This document shows, piece after piece, positions 1-7,054 of a DNA stretch of 64,000 bases (the first letter of the stretch is position 1; the number at the start of each line of letters is the position of its first letter). Both the position numbers and the translations under genes were made by a program. Origin of the DNA: Gallionellales bacterium GWA2_54_124. Its GTDB lineage: Bacteria; Pseudomonadota; Gammaproteobacteria; Burkholderiales; Gallionellaceae. The notes under the pieces are model-generated. The model searched no databases and was not told the origin of the DNA. It saw only the letters and a program-made list of their open reading frames with translations. The stretch spans positions 140,476 through 204,475 of the forward strand of contig MGWO01000013.1 of assembly GCA_001801025.1 (NCBI GenBank), given 5' to 3'.

Positions 1-188
1 ATGGTGCTGTTGATATTGGTAAACAGCTTAAATTCGTTCGAACAACGGATGTCGTAACCATAGCTGGACGTGCCGTAAGACACGATGCGTTTACCATCGA
101 CTTCTTTGACCTGATTGGGTTCGAACGGCTCTATCATGCCGTGCTGCTCCGCCATCCGGCGTATCCATTTGTCTGATTTAATGCTCAT
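1..188 (-). CDS. dcd: dCTP deaminase, N-terminal part (cut by window edge)
   Basis: Deaminates dCTP to dUTP, feeding dTTP synthesis in the cytosol. The 62 visible residues begin [15 protein letters not shown] and continue with IEPFEPNQV and [12 protein letters not shown], which match the N-terminus of the dCTP deaminase family. The rest of the gene, including the catalytic Glu region, lies outside the window. The ATG at 188 is the only sensible start. It lies downstream of mrp in the same direction, separated by about 100 bases rich in 7-bp repeats. Confidence 0.9.
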   Translation of the reverse strand, partial: MSIKSDKWIRRMAEQHGMIEPFEPNQVKEVDGKRIVSYGTSSYGYDIRCSNEFKLFTNINST

Positions 189-202
189 AGTATTTAATGA
201 AA

Positions 203-285
203 TGGACAATTTATATTGGACAATTGATAGTAAAAACCCTGATCCTGCTTTCAATTATCAATTGTAAATTGTCAATTATCACTTG
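203..285. repeat. Degenerate heptanucleotide repeats between mrp and dcd
   Basis: Two runs of 7-base units are visible. At 203-230 they are TGGACAA, TTTATAT, TGGACAA, TTGATAG. At 251-285 they are TCAATTA, TCAATTG, TAAATTG, TCAATTA, TCACTTG. The phase of seven is kept through each run although the units vary. The run fills most of the mrp-dcd spacer. The same periodicity recurs inside dnaE, between thiS and thiG, and before rph, so this looks like one family of sequence. Confidence 0.65.
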
Positions 286-291
286 CCTTTC

Positions 292-1386
292 TTAAGTATT
301 TTGAACGACGATTTTCGGGAAAGCGGCGCTGTGATCCTGAGCCATCTCGGCCACCTTCACCGCCACCCGGCGCGCAATCTGCTTGTACACTTTAGCAATC
401 GACCCATCCGGATCGGCCACCACGGTAGGCGCTCCCGAATCGGCCTGTTTGCGAATTGAAATATCCAGCGGCAACCCGCCCAAAAATTCGGTATCGTAAT
501 CAGCGCACATCTTTTCTCCACCGCCCGCGCCAAAGATATGTTCTTCATGACCGCACTTCGAACAGATGTGCGTACTCATATTTTCGACGATACCAATGAT
601 CTTGATACCAACTTTTTCAAACATTTTCAATCCTTTACGCGCATCCAGCAAGGCGATATCCTGCGGGGTCGTGACGATGACCGCACCTGTGACCGGCACT
701 TTTTGCGACAGCGTCAGCTGAATATCGCCCGTACCCGGCGGCAAATCCACGATCAGATAATCCAGATTATCCCAGCGCGTCTGGCGCAGCAACTGATCGA
801 GCGCCTGCGTCACCATCGGGCCGCGCCAGATCATCGGCGCATCATCCCCTGCGATCATATAGCCAATCGACATCGACTGAATGTCGTGATTGATCATCGG
901 CTCCATAGACTGACCGTCGCGCGACACCGGTTGTCCCTTAATGCCCAGCATCATCGGTTGCGACGGGCCGTAAATATCCGCATCCAGCATCCCGACACGC
1001 GCGCCTTCAGCCGAGAGCGCCAGCGCCAGATTCACGGCAGTCGTAGATTTACCCACGCCCCCCTTGCCGCTCGCCACCGCAATGATGTTTTTGACGCCAT
1101 CGACAAGTTTAACGCCGCGCTGCACCGCGTGAGGCACAACTTTACTGGCAACCGTAACGCCGACCTGACCCACACCCGGCAACACGGCTTTAAGGTGCGC
1201 CTCTACCATGACGCGAATCTCGTCCCACACGCTTTTGGCTGGATAGCCCAGCAGGATATCCAGCGACACATCGGCACCTGCAATTTTGATGTTCTTGACG
1301 GATTTTCCCGCGACAAAATCACGGTGCGTATTGGGGTCGATCAAATTTTTCAACGCGCTTTGCACGTCCGCTTCGCTAAAACTCAT
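292..1386 (-). CDS. mrp: Iron-sulfur cluster carrier ATPase Mrp/ApbC
   Basis: P-loop scaffold that binds and hands over [4Fe-4S] clusters in the cytosol. The 364-residue protein has an N-terminal MIP18/DUF59-type domain (about 1-85), a deviant Walker A motif GKGGVGKST at 107-115, and a C-terminal CSKC motif with Cys275 and Cys278 that in this family bridge the cluster between two subunits. Length is normal. An in-frame codon 13 residues upstream exists, but MSFSEADVQSALKNLIDP is the family-typical start. In many betaproteobacteria mrp sits beside metG; here its upstream neighbour is a cytochrome cluster. Confidence 0.93.
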   Translation of the reverse strand: MSFSEADVQSALKNLIDPNTHRDFVAGKSVKNIKIAGADVSLDILLGYPAKSVWDEIRVMVEAHLKAVLPGVGQVGVTVASKVVPHAVQRGVKLVDGVKNIIAVASGKGGVGKSTTAVNLALALSAEGARVGMLDADIYGPSQPMMLGIKGQPVSRDGQSMEPMINHDIQSMSIGYMIAGDDAPMIWRGPMVTQALDQLLRQTRWDNLDYLIVDLPPGTGDIQLTLSQKVPVTGAVIVTTPQDIALLDARKGLKMFEKVGIKIIGIVENMSTHICSKCGHEEHIFGAGGGEKMCADYDTEFLGGLPLDISIRKQADSGAPTVVADPDGSIAKVYKQIARRVAVKVAEMAQDHSAAFPKIVVQNT

Positions 1387-1531
1387 CGCTGCCTCTATTC
1401 GGTAATAAATAATACAAGAGCGCAATTCTAACTGATGTTAGGAATACACATAACCTGATACGCAAAAAGGGGAACAGCCATTTTTCTTGAATCGATCAAG
1501 CGTATGAAATATGCCTGATCGCTCAAACAGC

Positions 1532-2086
1532 TTAATACTTCGGATAATTGGGAATGCTCACGGTATCTTCATCGAAAACGCCCTCGGCCGCTTGGGTATG
1601 ACAGGCATTGCAGTTGCTCAGCGACTTCACCTTTTTATTACCCCTGATCATCTTATCGGGGATCTCGTGATGCTTGCGCTTGATATAGCGCACCTCGGTG
1701 ATGCGCAGCGGCGGCTCTCCCTCAGCCGTTGAAATCGCAATCTTGCGCGAACGCTTGTGATAGGATTTTTCTGCCGCATTGGCCAGCGCATAGTCATAAA
1801 TTTCTTTAAGCGACTCCTGATCCAGATCGGCGTCCTCACCAAAATGATCCAGCAACGCCTCATGGGTGAGCAGCTTTTGCCACGATTTTCCCGGCAGCAA
1901 ACCCGGCTGATAAGCGAAATGGCAGGCGCCACACTCTTGCTTATAGAGCTTATTTTCGACCGGCACGAGCTCCTTCTGGCGCAGCGGCGTCATCAAAGCC
2001 CACAGCAAACTCTCTTCGGCCACGGCTGCCTGTGAACCGAACAGCAGGCCTGCCAGCACGGCGGCAGAAATCAATTTGATTTTCAT
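1532..2086 (-). CDS. Diheme cytochrome c of the DHC family
   Basis: Periplasmic electron carrier of 184 residues. It has a signal peptide (cleavage likely after AAVA, about residue 23) and two c-type heme sites, CGACH at 52-56 and CNACH at 159-163. This spacing and the tail match the DHC family, which is known as the redox partner of the SHP cytochrome. It is the last gene of a cluster running from 3690 to 1532 on this strand, 13 bases after the SHP gene. The terminal electron donor or acceptor cannot be read from the sequence. Confidence 0.85.
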   Translation of the reverse strand: MKIKLISAAVLAGLLFGSQAAVAEESLLWALMTPLRQKELVPVENKLYKQECGACHFAYQPGLLPGKSWQKLLTHEALLDHFGEDADLDQESLKEIYDYALANAAEKSYHKRSRKIAISTAEGEPPLRITEVRYIKRKHHEIPDKMIRGNKKVKSLSNCNACHTQAAEGVFDEDTVSIPNYPKY

Positions 2087-2099
2087 ATCGATCCGCTCC

Positions 2100-2501
2100 T
2101 TACTGAGTCAGGAAAAATGTCAAAAATTCCGCTTTTTCCTGCACGGTACATTCGCGACCCCATGCATCCTTGCAATTGCGTTTGAACCATTTTTCCACTT
2201 TTTTCTCATCGGTAAAACGCTCTGCATTCACCCGAGGCGACATCGGTTCGATGACTTTTTGTGTCTTGTGATGCTTGCCTGACTTAGCAAAATCGGTGCC
2301 GTGACAGGTCGAACAGGACATCAGTTCACCATCCGCATCGCGCGTCTCTTTGGTCCAGTTAGCTTTTCCGGTGGCCGCATCCGCTTTGACAACCCCTGCC
2401 GCCTTATAGGATGCCATCAGTGCGTCACTCGCCGGCGTTGCCGATGCGACAGGCGACAGCGCCAATAATCCTGACAAAATAATTGCATATACATAGTTCA
2501 C
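2100..2501 (-). CDS. SHP-type monoheme cytochrome c (DUF1924)
   Basis: Small periplasmic cytochrome of 133 residues with a signal peptide (about 1-21) and one heme motif CSTCHG at 63-68. The C-terminal NCKDAWGREC segment carries Cys110 and Cys118, matching the disulfide known in sphaeroides heme protein (SHP). In that family the heme has Asn as an exchangeable sixth ligand, so the reduced form can bind oxygen or other small molecules. Placement next to a DHC gene and a cytochrome b561 gene repeats the known SHP gene group. The physiological substrate is not settled for the family. Confidence 0.82.
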   Translation of the reverse strand: MNYVYAIILSGLLALSPVASATPASDALMASYKAAGVVKADAATGKANWTKETRDADGELMSCSTCHGTDFAKSGKHHKTQKVIEPMSPRVNAERFTDEKKVEKWFKRNCKDAWGRECTVQEKAEFLTFFLTQ

Positions 2502-2512
2502 GTTTATCTCCT

Positions 2513-3091
2513 CTACCAGGTTAATTTGATCGCAAGGCCCATACCCACCGCACCCAGTTCTGCCATACCGGCATGGCTGGTCGGCGTCGAAGAATGCATC
2601 GATTTATTCACGGCATACGCCATGAGCGCCGCGCCCGACAGCGCGAGCAGGACATGCAGGTTATCCGGATCAGACCAGCCGTCTTCCAGACTGAAATCAT
2701 CCCAGTGGTTCAGCAAGCCGGTCGCAACGGTCGCTGCGGCCATCGCAACGGTGGCTTTTGCATAACGCGCGTGTGCGCCACTCATATCGCGCGGCGCATT
2801 GCTGCCCGGCACCGGATGCTTGTGCGTAATAAACGTCATACCGGCCATCACCATGGTACCGACGCCTAAGTACTGGTGCAGTTTGCTGCCCGATATGGGA
2901 TCCGGTTCAAATTTCTCCGCCGTCTTACCGGCCTCGACTTTTTCTGCCGTACTCTCCTCCATCATTTTGGTATCAGGACGATAGGTACTTGCCGGCAGAC
3001 TCAAGTCCAGCTCTGCAGCAGATCCTGTACCTGCCAGCAGCACCAGCAACATACCGGCGACCAGTTTATTTAAACGCCATGCTAGCCTCAT
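2513..3091 (-). CDS. His-rich four-helix membrane protein of unknown function
   Basis: The 192-residue protein has a signal-like N-terminus (about 1-25), a polar stretch, then four hydrophobic helices at roughly 72-90, 107-129, 146-166 and 173-192. Histidines sit at both ends of the first three helices (72, 90, 107, 129, 146, 166) and at the start of the fourth (173). That pattern fits bis-His heme b binding near both membrane faces, as in b561-type proteins, but I do not recognise the family. It overlaps the end of the cytochrome b561 gene by 4 bases and precedes the SHP gene by 11, so it is probably part of the same electron path. Heme binding is inference. Confidence 0.7.
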   Translation of the reverse strand: MRLAWRLNKLVAGMLLVLLAGTGSAAELDLSLPASTYRPDTKMMEESTAEKVEAGKTAEKFEPDPISGSKLHQYLGVGTMVMAGMTFITHKHPVPGSNAPRDMSGAHARYAKATVAMAAATVATGLLNHWDDFSLEDGWSDPDNLHVLLALSGAALMAYAVNKSMHSSTPTSHAGMAELGAVGMGLAIKLTW

Positions 3092-3690
3092 TTTTCCTCC
3101 TTATTGCGGCGTGCCGGGACGATACATTTTTTTCCTGTGATCATCGCGCGCACCAGATTTTCCTTGTGCTGAATGCTGCCGACTAACACGCCCAACAAAT
3201 GCAGCGGAATCAGCACCAGCGCAATATTAACCAGCCACTCATGCAAATGTCGAACCGTATAGCTGGTCTCGTCATTAACATAATCGATCAGGAACAATGC
3301 CGGCCCTTCAAAATCGATCACGGCCAGGTTCATCAGGCCGCTCAGAAAAACCAGACTCAGCGTACCCAACAGCGCAAACACCATCAGCGCGCCGGCGGGA
3401 TTGTGCCCGAGATAGGGCTTCGGGTGACCTTGCAGCATGGCGCGCAGGTAACTCATCGTCTCTGCGCGTGAAAAAATAAAGGAGTGAAAACGCGCATAGT
3501 GATTGCCGGCAAACCCCCAGATGATACGCGTCAGCAGCAGCACACACAGAAAATAACCTATCCAGATATGCAAAAACCCCAGACGAAACTCAGCCGTAAA
3601 ATAAGCAGCAGCAAAACTCACGACCAGCGACCAGTGGAACAGCCTGAGCGGCACATCCCAGACTTTCACTACCGTTTTCATGTGATTCAT
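3088..3690 (-). CDS. Cytochrome b561 family membrane protein
   Basis: Inner-membrane di-heme b cytochrome of 200 residues that passes electrons between quinol and periplasmic cytochromes. It starts with the family signature VWDVPLRLFHWSL, has four membrane helices, and carries His residues in the helices (His19, FLHIWIGY, RHLHEW, PLHLLG) as expected for heme ligands. The ATG at 3690 follows a good ribosome site (AAAGGAGAG). It opens the cluster b561, His-rich protein, SHP, DHC and most likely supplies electrons to the two c cytochromes. Confidence 0.87.
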   Translation of the reverse strand: MNHMKTVVKVWDVPLRLFHWSLVVSFAAAYFTAEFRLGFLHIWIGYFLCVLLLTRIIWGFAGNHYARFHSFIFSRAETMSYLRAMLQGHPKPYLGHNPAGALMVFALLGTLSLVFLSGLMNLAVIDFEGPALFLIDYVNDETSYTVRHLHEWLVNIALVLIPLHLLGVLVGSIQHKENLVRAMITGKKCIVPARRNKEEK

Positions 3691-3733
3691 TTCGACTCTC
3701 CTTTCCCGGCATTCGTCGTGCTATTTTTTTCCG

Positions 3734-4492
3734 TTATTTTCCATCGTCAATTAACCGTTCAGGATGAAAATCGCCGCGAATGAATGAAAACAGTTCTGAA
3801 ACCGGGAGTTGTACCAGCGTACTGCCGAGATTTTTTACCGAAAATTTAACCAGCGCAATCAGCGTTTTTACAAGACGCCGGTCCATTTTCCGGTACAGTA
3901 TCCACGACACGGCAAGCCCGACATATATGCTCCCCACCAGCAACACCAGCACGATGATCACAAAACGATTAAATCGTCCGCCAGGATCGTTCGCCTGCCA
4001 CAAATCGAACACGACCGAACGATGCCCCAACTCCTCTTCGGCGTGCATCGCAAACAATTCCTGCGCATAAGACGATGCAAATTGAAGGCCGTGCTGCTGA
4101 CCGACATACAGTTTGGACATCACCGCCGTCAGATGTTCGAGTGCGGCAGCCAGCCCCAGCTGTTGCGCGACCGACAAACGCCGCCTGGCAGCATCGAGCA
4201 TCGCGCCGACCATAGTCAGTCCCGCTGGCGGGCGGCCCAGATAGCCCAGCAATACCGTGTTAAATTTTTTATGCGCGCGCGAATGACTCGATTCTTCCCG
4301 GATAAATGCCTGACAGCGCCGTGCCAGTGCAACATCCTGACGCATCCGCATTCCCTGAGCGACACTGCGAATGAAAAAACCTTCCAACACCGGCGTCACA
4401 AAGCTGACCGTCTCCATCACACTGGAAACCACGACATCGTCGTTGCACCAGCTTTGCGATAAATCACCGATATCGGCATGTCTGGCTTTCAT
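3734..4492 (-). CDS. Membrane-anchored ferritin-like metal-dependent hydrolase family protein
   Basis: The 252-residue protein belongs to the family labelled predicted metal-dependent hydrolase (COG3687). Helical metal-ligand motifs are visible: IREESSHSRAH, AALEHLT and HAEEELGHRSVVFD, with Glu and His residues that suit a diiron site. One membrane helix follows (about 177-197). The true reaction of this family is not established. Its ATG overlaps the stop of the LolA-like gene by 4 bases, so it is translated with the ABC transporter genes upstream. It may act on lipids handled by that transporter, which is inference from context. Confidence 0.75.
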   Translation of the reverse strand: MKARHADIGDLSQSWCNDDVVVSSVMETVSFVTPVLEGFFIRSVAQGMRMRQDVALARRCQAFIREESSHSRAHKKFNTVLLGYLGRPPAGLTMVGAMLDAARRRLSVAQQLGLAAALEHLTAVMSKLYVGQQHGLQFASSYAQELFAMHAEEELGHRSVVFDLWQANDPGGRFNRFVIIVLVLLVGSIYVGLAVSWILYRKMDRRLVKTLIALVKFSVKNLGSTLVQLPVSELFSFIRGDFHPERLIDDGK

Positions 4493-5253
4493 CGTGCCCC
4501 TGACTTTTGCTCGCGTTCGGCGTCCAGCGCCGCAAATGCGTCGGCTGCAATCTGATACTGCTCATCTCCCGAATAGACCTCGACCTGCGTCACCACGCCA
4601 TCCGCATCGGTAATCGTCAATTTTTTAGCAGTCTGTATGGAGGTATCCGCCTTCTGTATCGCTTGACCAACCAGCACCGTACGTATTAGCGCATGATGCG
4701 CATCATACAAGCGCGTTCTGAGCGACAGCCGGGCGTTCACATCAACACAGCTCTCGACTTCCCGAACGGTTAAATTTTTATCGTCCGTGCTCGAGCGTAT
4801 CGTCACGCACTCGCGCCCGTTAATCCGATCCGCCGTCATCATGGTTTGCCGGCGCCAGCTCCACCACGGGCTAAACATATCCCAGAGCACCAGAGACGAA
4901 TCGAACAGACGTGCGTCGCTATCGATACCTTTAGCCTCACTAGGCGCGCGATATGATACTGCACGAATATCACCTGCACGAGCCGATTCTGCGGCAAAAA
5001 ATCGCCCGCGCACCAAATCGGGCGAAATACCGTTGACGCGGAGCTGCTGTTTGTCGGCACTGAACCGGCCGATCACGGCGACTTTAAAAGGCGTACCGTG
5101 CACGCCGTCAGGCCGGGTGACCAGCACATTCATGCGCGCCGCGAATCCCGAAGTAGACTTCGCCTGCCGCATCAGGCCCGCTAACTCATCCGCGCCAGGC
5201 TCCGCGTGGCAGAGCGTTGAAAAACACATCAGCATAACTAAAAGCCGCTTCAT
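4489..5253 (-). CDS. LolA-like outer-membrane lipoprotein-sorting protein
   Basis: Periplasmic protein of 254 residues with a signal peptide ending near CHA (residue 17). The body resembles the LolA-like fold (COG2834), with alternating beta strands such as VTRPDGVHGTPFKVAVIG and a C-terminal strand LTITDADGVVTQVEVY. Proteins of this type bind hydrophobic chains and ferry lipids or lipoproteins. It overlaps the permease gene by 4 bases and the diiron-protein gene by 4 bases. Together with the ATPase and permease it looks like a Lol-type export set, separate from canonical LolCDE. The cargo is unknown. Confidence 0.75.
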   Translation of the reverse strand: MKRLLVMLMCFSTLCHAEPGADELAGLMRQAKSTSGFAARMNVLVTRPDGVHGTPFKVAVIGRFSADKQQLRVNGISPDLVRGRFFAAESARAGDIRAVSYRAPSEAKGIDSDARLFDSSLVLWDMFSPWWSWRRQTMMTADRINGRECVTIRSSTDDKNLTVREVESCVDVNARLSLRTRLYDAHHALIRTVLVGQAIQKADTSIQTAKKLTITDADGVVTQVEVYSGDEQYQIAADAFAALDAEREQKSGAR

Positions 5254-6377
5254 TCATGCCTCAGTGCGGCAGAGGGCAGAAGGCGCGAGGCTTTAAGCGC
5301 CGGATACAGGCCGCCGAAAATACCCAGCAACACAGACAAGCCCAGCACGGCAAACAAGAAGGGGATCGAGAAAATCGCATCGATTTTTCCGCGCATCAGT
5401 TCGAGGTGCTCGAGGCCGACAGCTAATCCCGCCCCCAGCAAGATACCGATCACACCGCCCAGCAAAGAGAGCAGCATCGCTTCGGTAAACACTAGTTTGA
5501 TAATCGTGGCGCGCTGCCAGCCCAGCGCCAGCAAAATACCGATTTCGCGCGTCCGTTCGTTAATGCTCATCAGCATGGTGTTGAACACCACCAGCGCACC
5601 GACTAACGTGGCGATCAAAATGGTGGCATTGCTCATCGCCTTGGAAATGCGCACAATCGCGTTATTGCCGACCAGCTCGCCTGAGGTAATCGCCAGAAAT
5701 CCCGGCATGGTTTTTTTGACCTGTTCTTTGATATAAGCCAGATCCGCCTCACTCGCCCCCGCATCCAGCTTGATGTTCAGGAAATTCACCTTGCCCGGCT
5801 TGTCGGTCAAGGCCTGTGCGCGATTTAGCGTCATGATGACGGCGCCGTTCTCCACCACCGCGCTGCTCTCAAAAACACCCGCCACGTTGAAGACCTGCCC
5901 CTCAATCTCGACCTGATCGCCGGTTTTCTTATGCAGCATTTCCGAGGCGAGCGAGCCCACCATCACCACAGCCTCATCGCTATCAGCCGGCCAGCGGCCA
6001 TCGACCAGTCTTAAGTGATCCCACAGATAGCTGCCGTATACCCAGCCGAACACAAAAGCGGGCGGCGCCTCTTCGCTGACCGTCAGCATTTCGCTCAGCA
6101 GTCCGACCACTTCTTTGACATGAGGCAAGCGCCCCAGCGCATCCTGCACTTTGGCGGCTATAAACGGCGAGGGCATACTGTTCTGACTGGCAATGCGCGT
6201 GACGATCAGATCCGTGCCGCGTGCATCGTTGGCTTTTTGCCAGCTGGCCTCAAACCCCCAGGCAATGCTGGTCAGTGCGACGACGGCGGCTATCCCCAGC
6301 GAAATCGCGGAAACTGTCAGCCCGCTGCGGGCCGGCCGGCGATACAGATTATCCAGCGCGAAACGAAACAGATTCAT
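5250..6377 (-). CDS. ABC transporter permease, LolC/MacB (FtsX) type
   Basis: Integral inner-membrane subunit of 375 residues. The topology is one N-terminal helix (about 18-42), a periplasmic MacB-type core domain (45-240), then three helices (about 250-275, 295-330, 335-360) forming the FtsX-like domain with the motif RTREIGILLALGW. This class extracts substrates from the outer leaflet rather than moving them through a pore. It overlaps the ATPase and LolA-like genes by 4 bases each. Cargo is probably a lipoprotein or lipid, by family and context. Confidence 0.85.
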   Translation of the reverse strand: MNLFRFALDNLYRRPARSGLTVSAISLGIAAVVALTSIAWGFEASWQKANDARGTDLIVTRIASQNSMPSPFIAAKVQDALGRLPHVKEVVGLLSEMLTVSEEAPPAFVFGWVYGSYLWDHLRLVDGRWPADSDEAVVMVGSLASEMLHKKTGDQVEIEGQVFNVAGVFESSAVVENGAVIMTLNRAQALTDKPGKVNFLNIKLDAGASEADLAYIKEQVKKTMPGFLAITSGELVGNNAIVRISKAMSNATILIATLVGALVVFNTMLMSINERTREIGILLALGWQRATIIKLVFTEAMLLSLLGGVIGILLGAGLAVGLEHLELMRGKIDAIFSIPFLFAVLGLSVLLGIFGGLYPALKASRLLPSAALRHE

Positions 6378-7054
6378 GCCAATGCCCCCTGTGCTTGCTC
6401 AACACACCCATCCCTCATATGAACGATGCGGTCGGCACGCGCCGACACACTCGCGTCATGCGTCACCATAATCAGCGTCAATCCTTGTTCCTTGACCACC
6501 TGAGTCAACAAATCCAGCACCTGCTGCGCGTTGGCGCTATCCAAACTCCCCGTGGGTTCATCGGCCAGAATCACACGCGGCTGATTGATCAGCGATCTGG
6601 CAATGGCGACACGCTGCCGTTCGCCGCCGGAGAGTTTTCCCGGAAAGTGATTCAGCCGGTCTTGCAGCACTAAACTGCTCAGCAGCGCTTGCGCGCGCGC
6701 CTTATGACCGCGCCCCTCGCAACCGATTGTCGGCACAATTACGTTGTCCAATGCCGACAGGGTAGGAATCAGATGAAAGTCTTGAAAGATAAAACCGAAA
6801 TTCTCGCGCCTGAATAGCGAAGCATCCCGGATAGTCGAATACGCCTGATCGCGAAAATAAATCTCGCCGGCCGTCGGCGTATCCAGCGTGCCAATCACAT
6901 TGAGCAGACTCGATTTCCCGGACCCGCTGGCCCCGACGATCGCCACAAACTCACCTTCTTGAATTGTAAGATCAACCCCGTTCAATGCCCGCGTCTGCCC
7001 CCCGTCAAAATAGAGCGTGATGCCGTTAATACGTATCAGCTGCGTGTTAGCCAT
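6374..7054 (-). CDS. ABC transporter ATP-binding protein, LolD/MacB type
   Basis: Cytosolic ATPase of 226 residues that drives the adjacent FtsX-type permease. It has Walker A GASGSGKSS, the Q-loop segment FIFQDFHLIPTLSALDNV, the signature LSGGERQRVAIA, and Walker B VILADEPTGSLD. An in-frame extension of 12 residues is open upstream, but MANTQLIRINGI is the natural start and overlaps the end of dnaE by 8 bases. The gene therefore depends on dnaE transcription or on a promoter inside dnaE. Confidence 0.9.
   Translation of the reverse strand: MANTQLIRINGITLYFDGGQTRALNGVDLTIQEGEFVAIVGASGSGKSSLLNVIGTLDTPTAGEIYFRDQAYSTIRDASLFRRENFGFIFQDFHLIPTLSALDNVIVPTIGCEGRGHKARAQALLSSLVLQDRLNHFPGKLSGGERQRVAIARSLINQPRVILADEPTGSLDSANAQQVLDLLTQVVKEQGLTLIMVTHDASVSARADRIVHMRDGCVEQAQGALA

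Noticed and set aside
538..1431. Long open frame antisense to mrp
   Set aside because: Shadow of the mrp coding sequence; the protein is His/Arg-rich and without family features.
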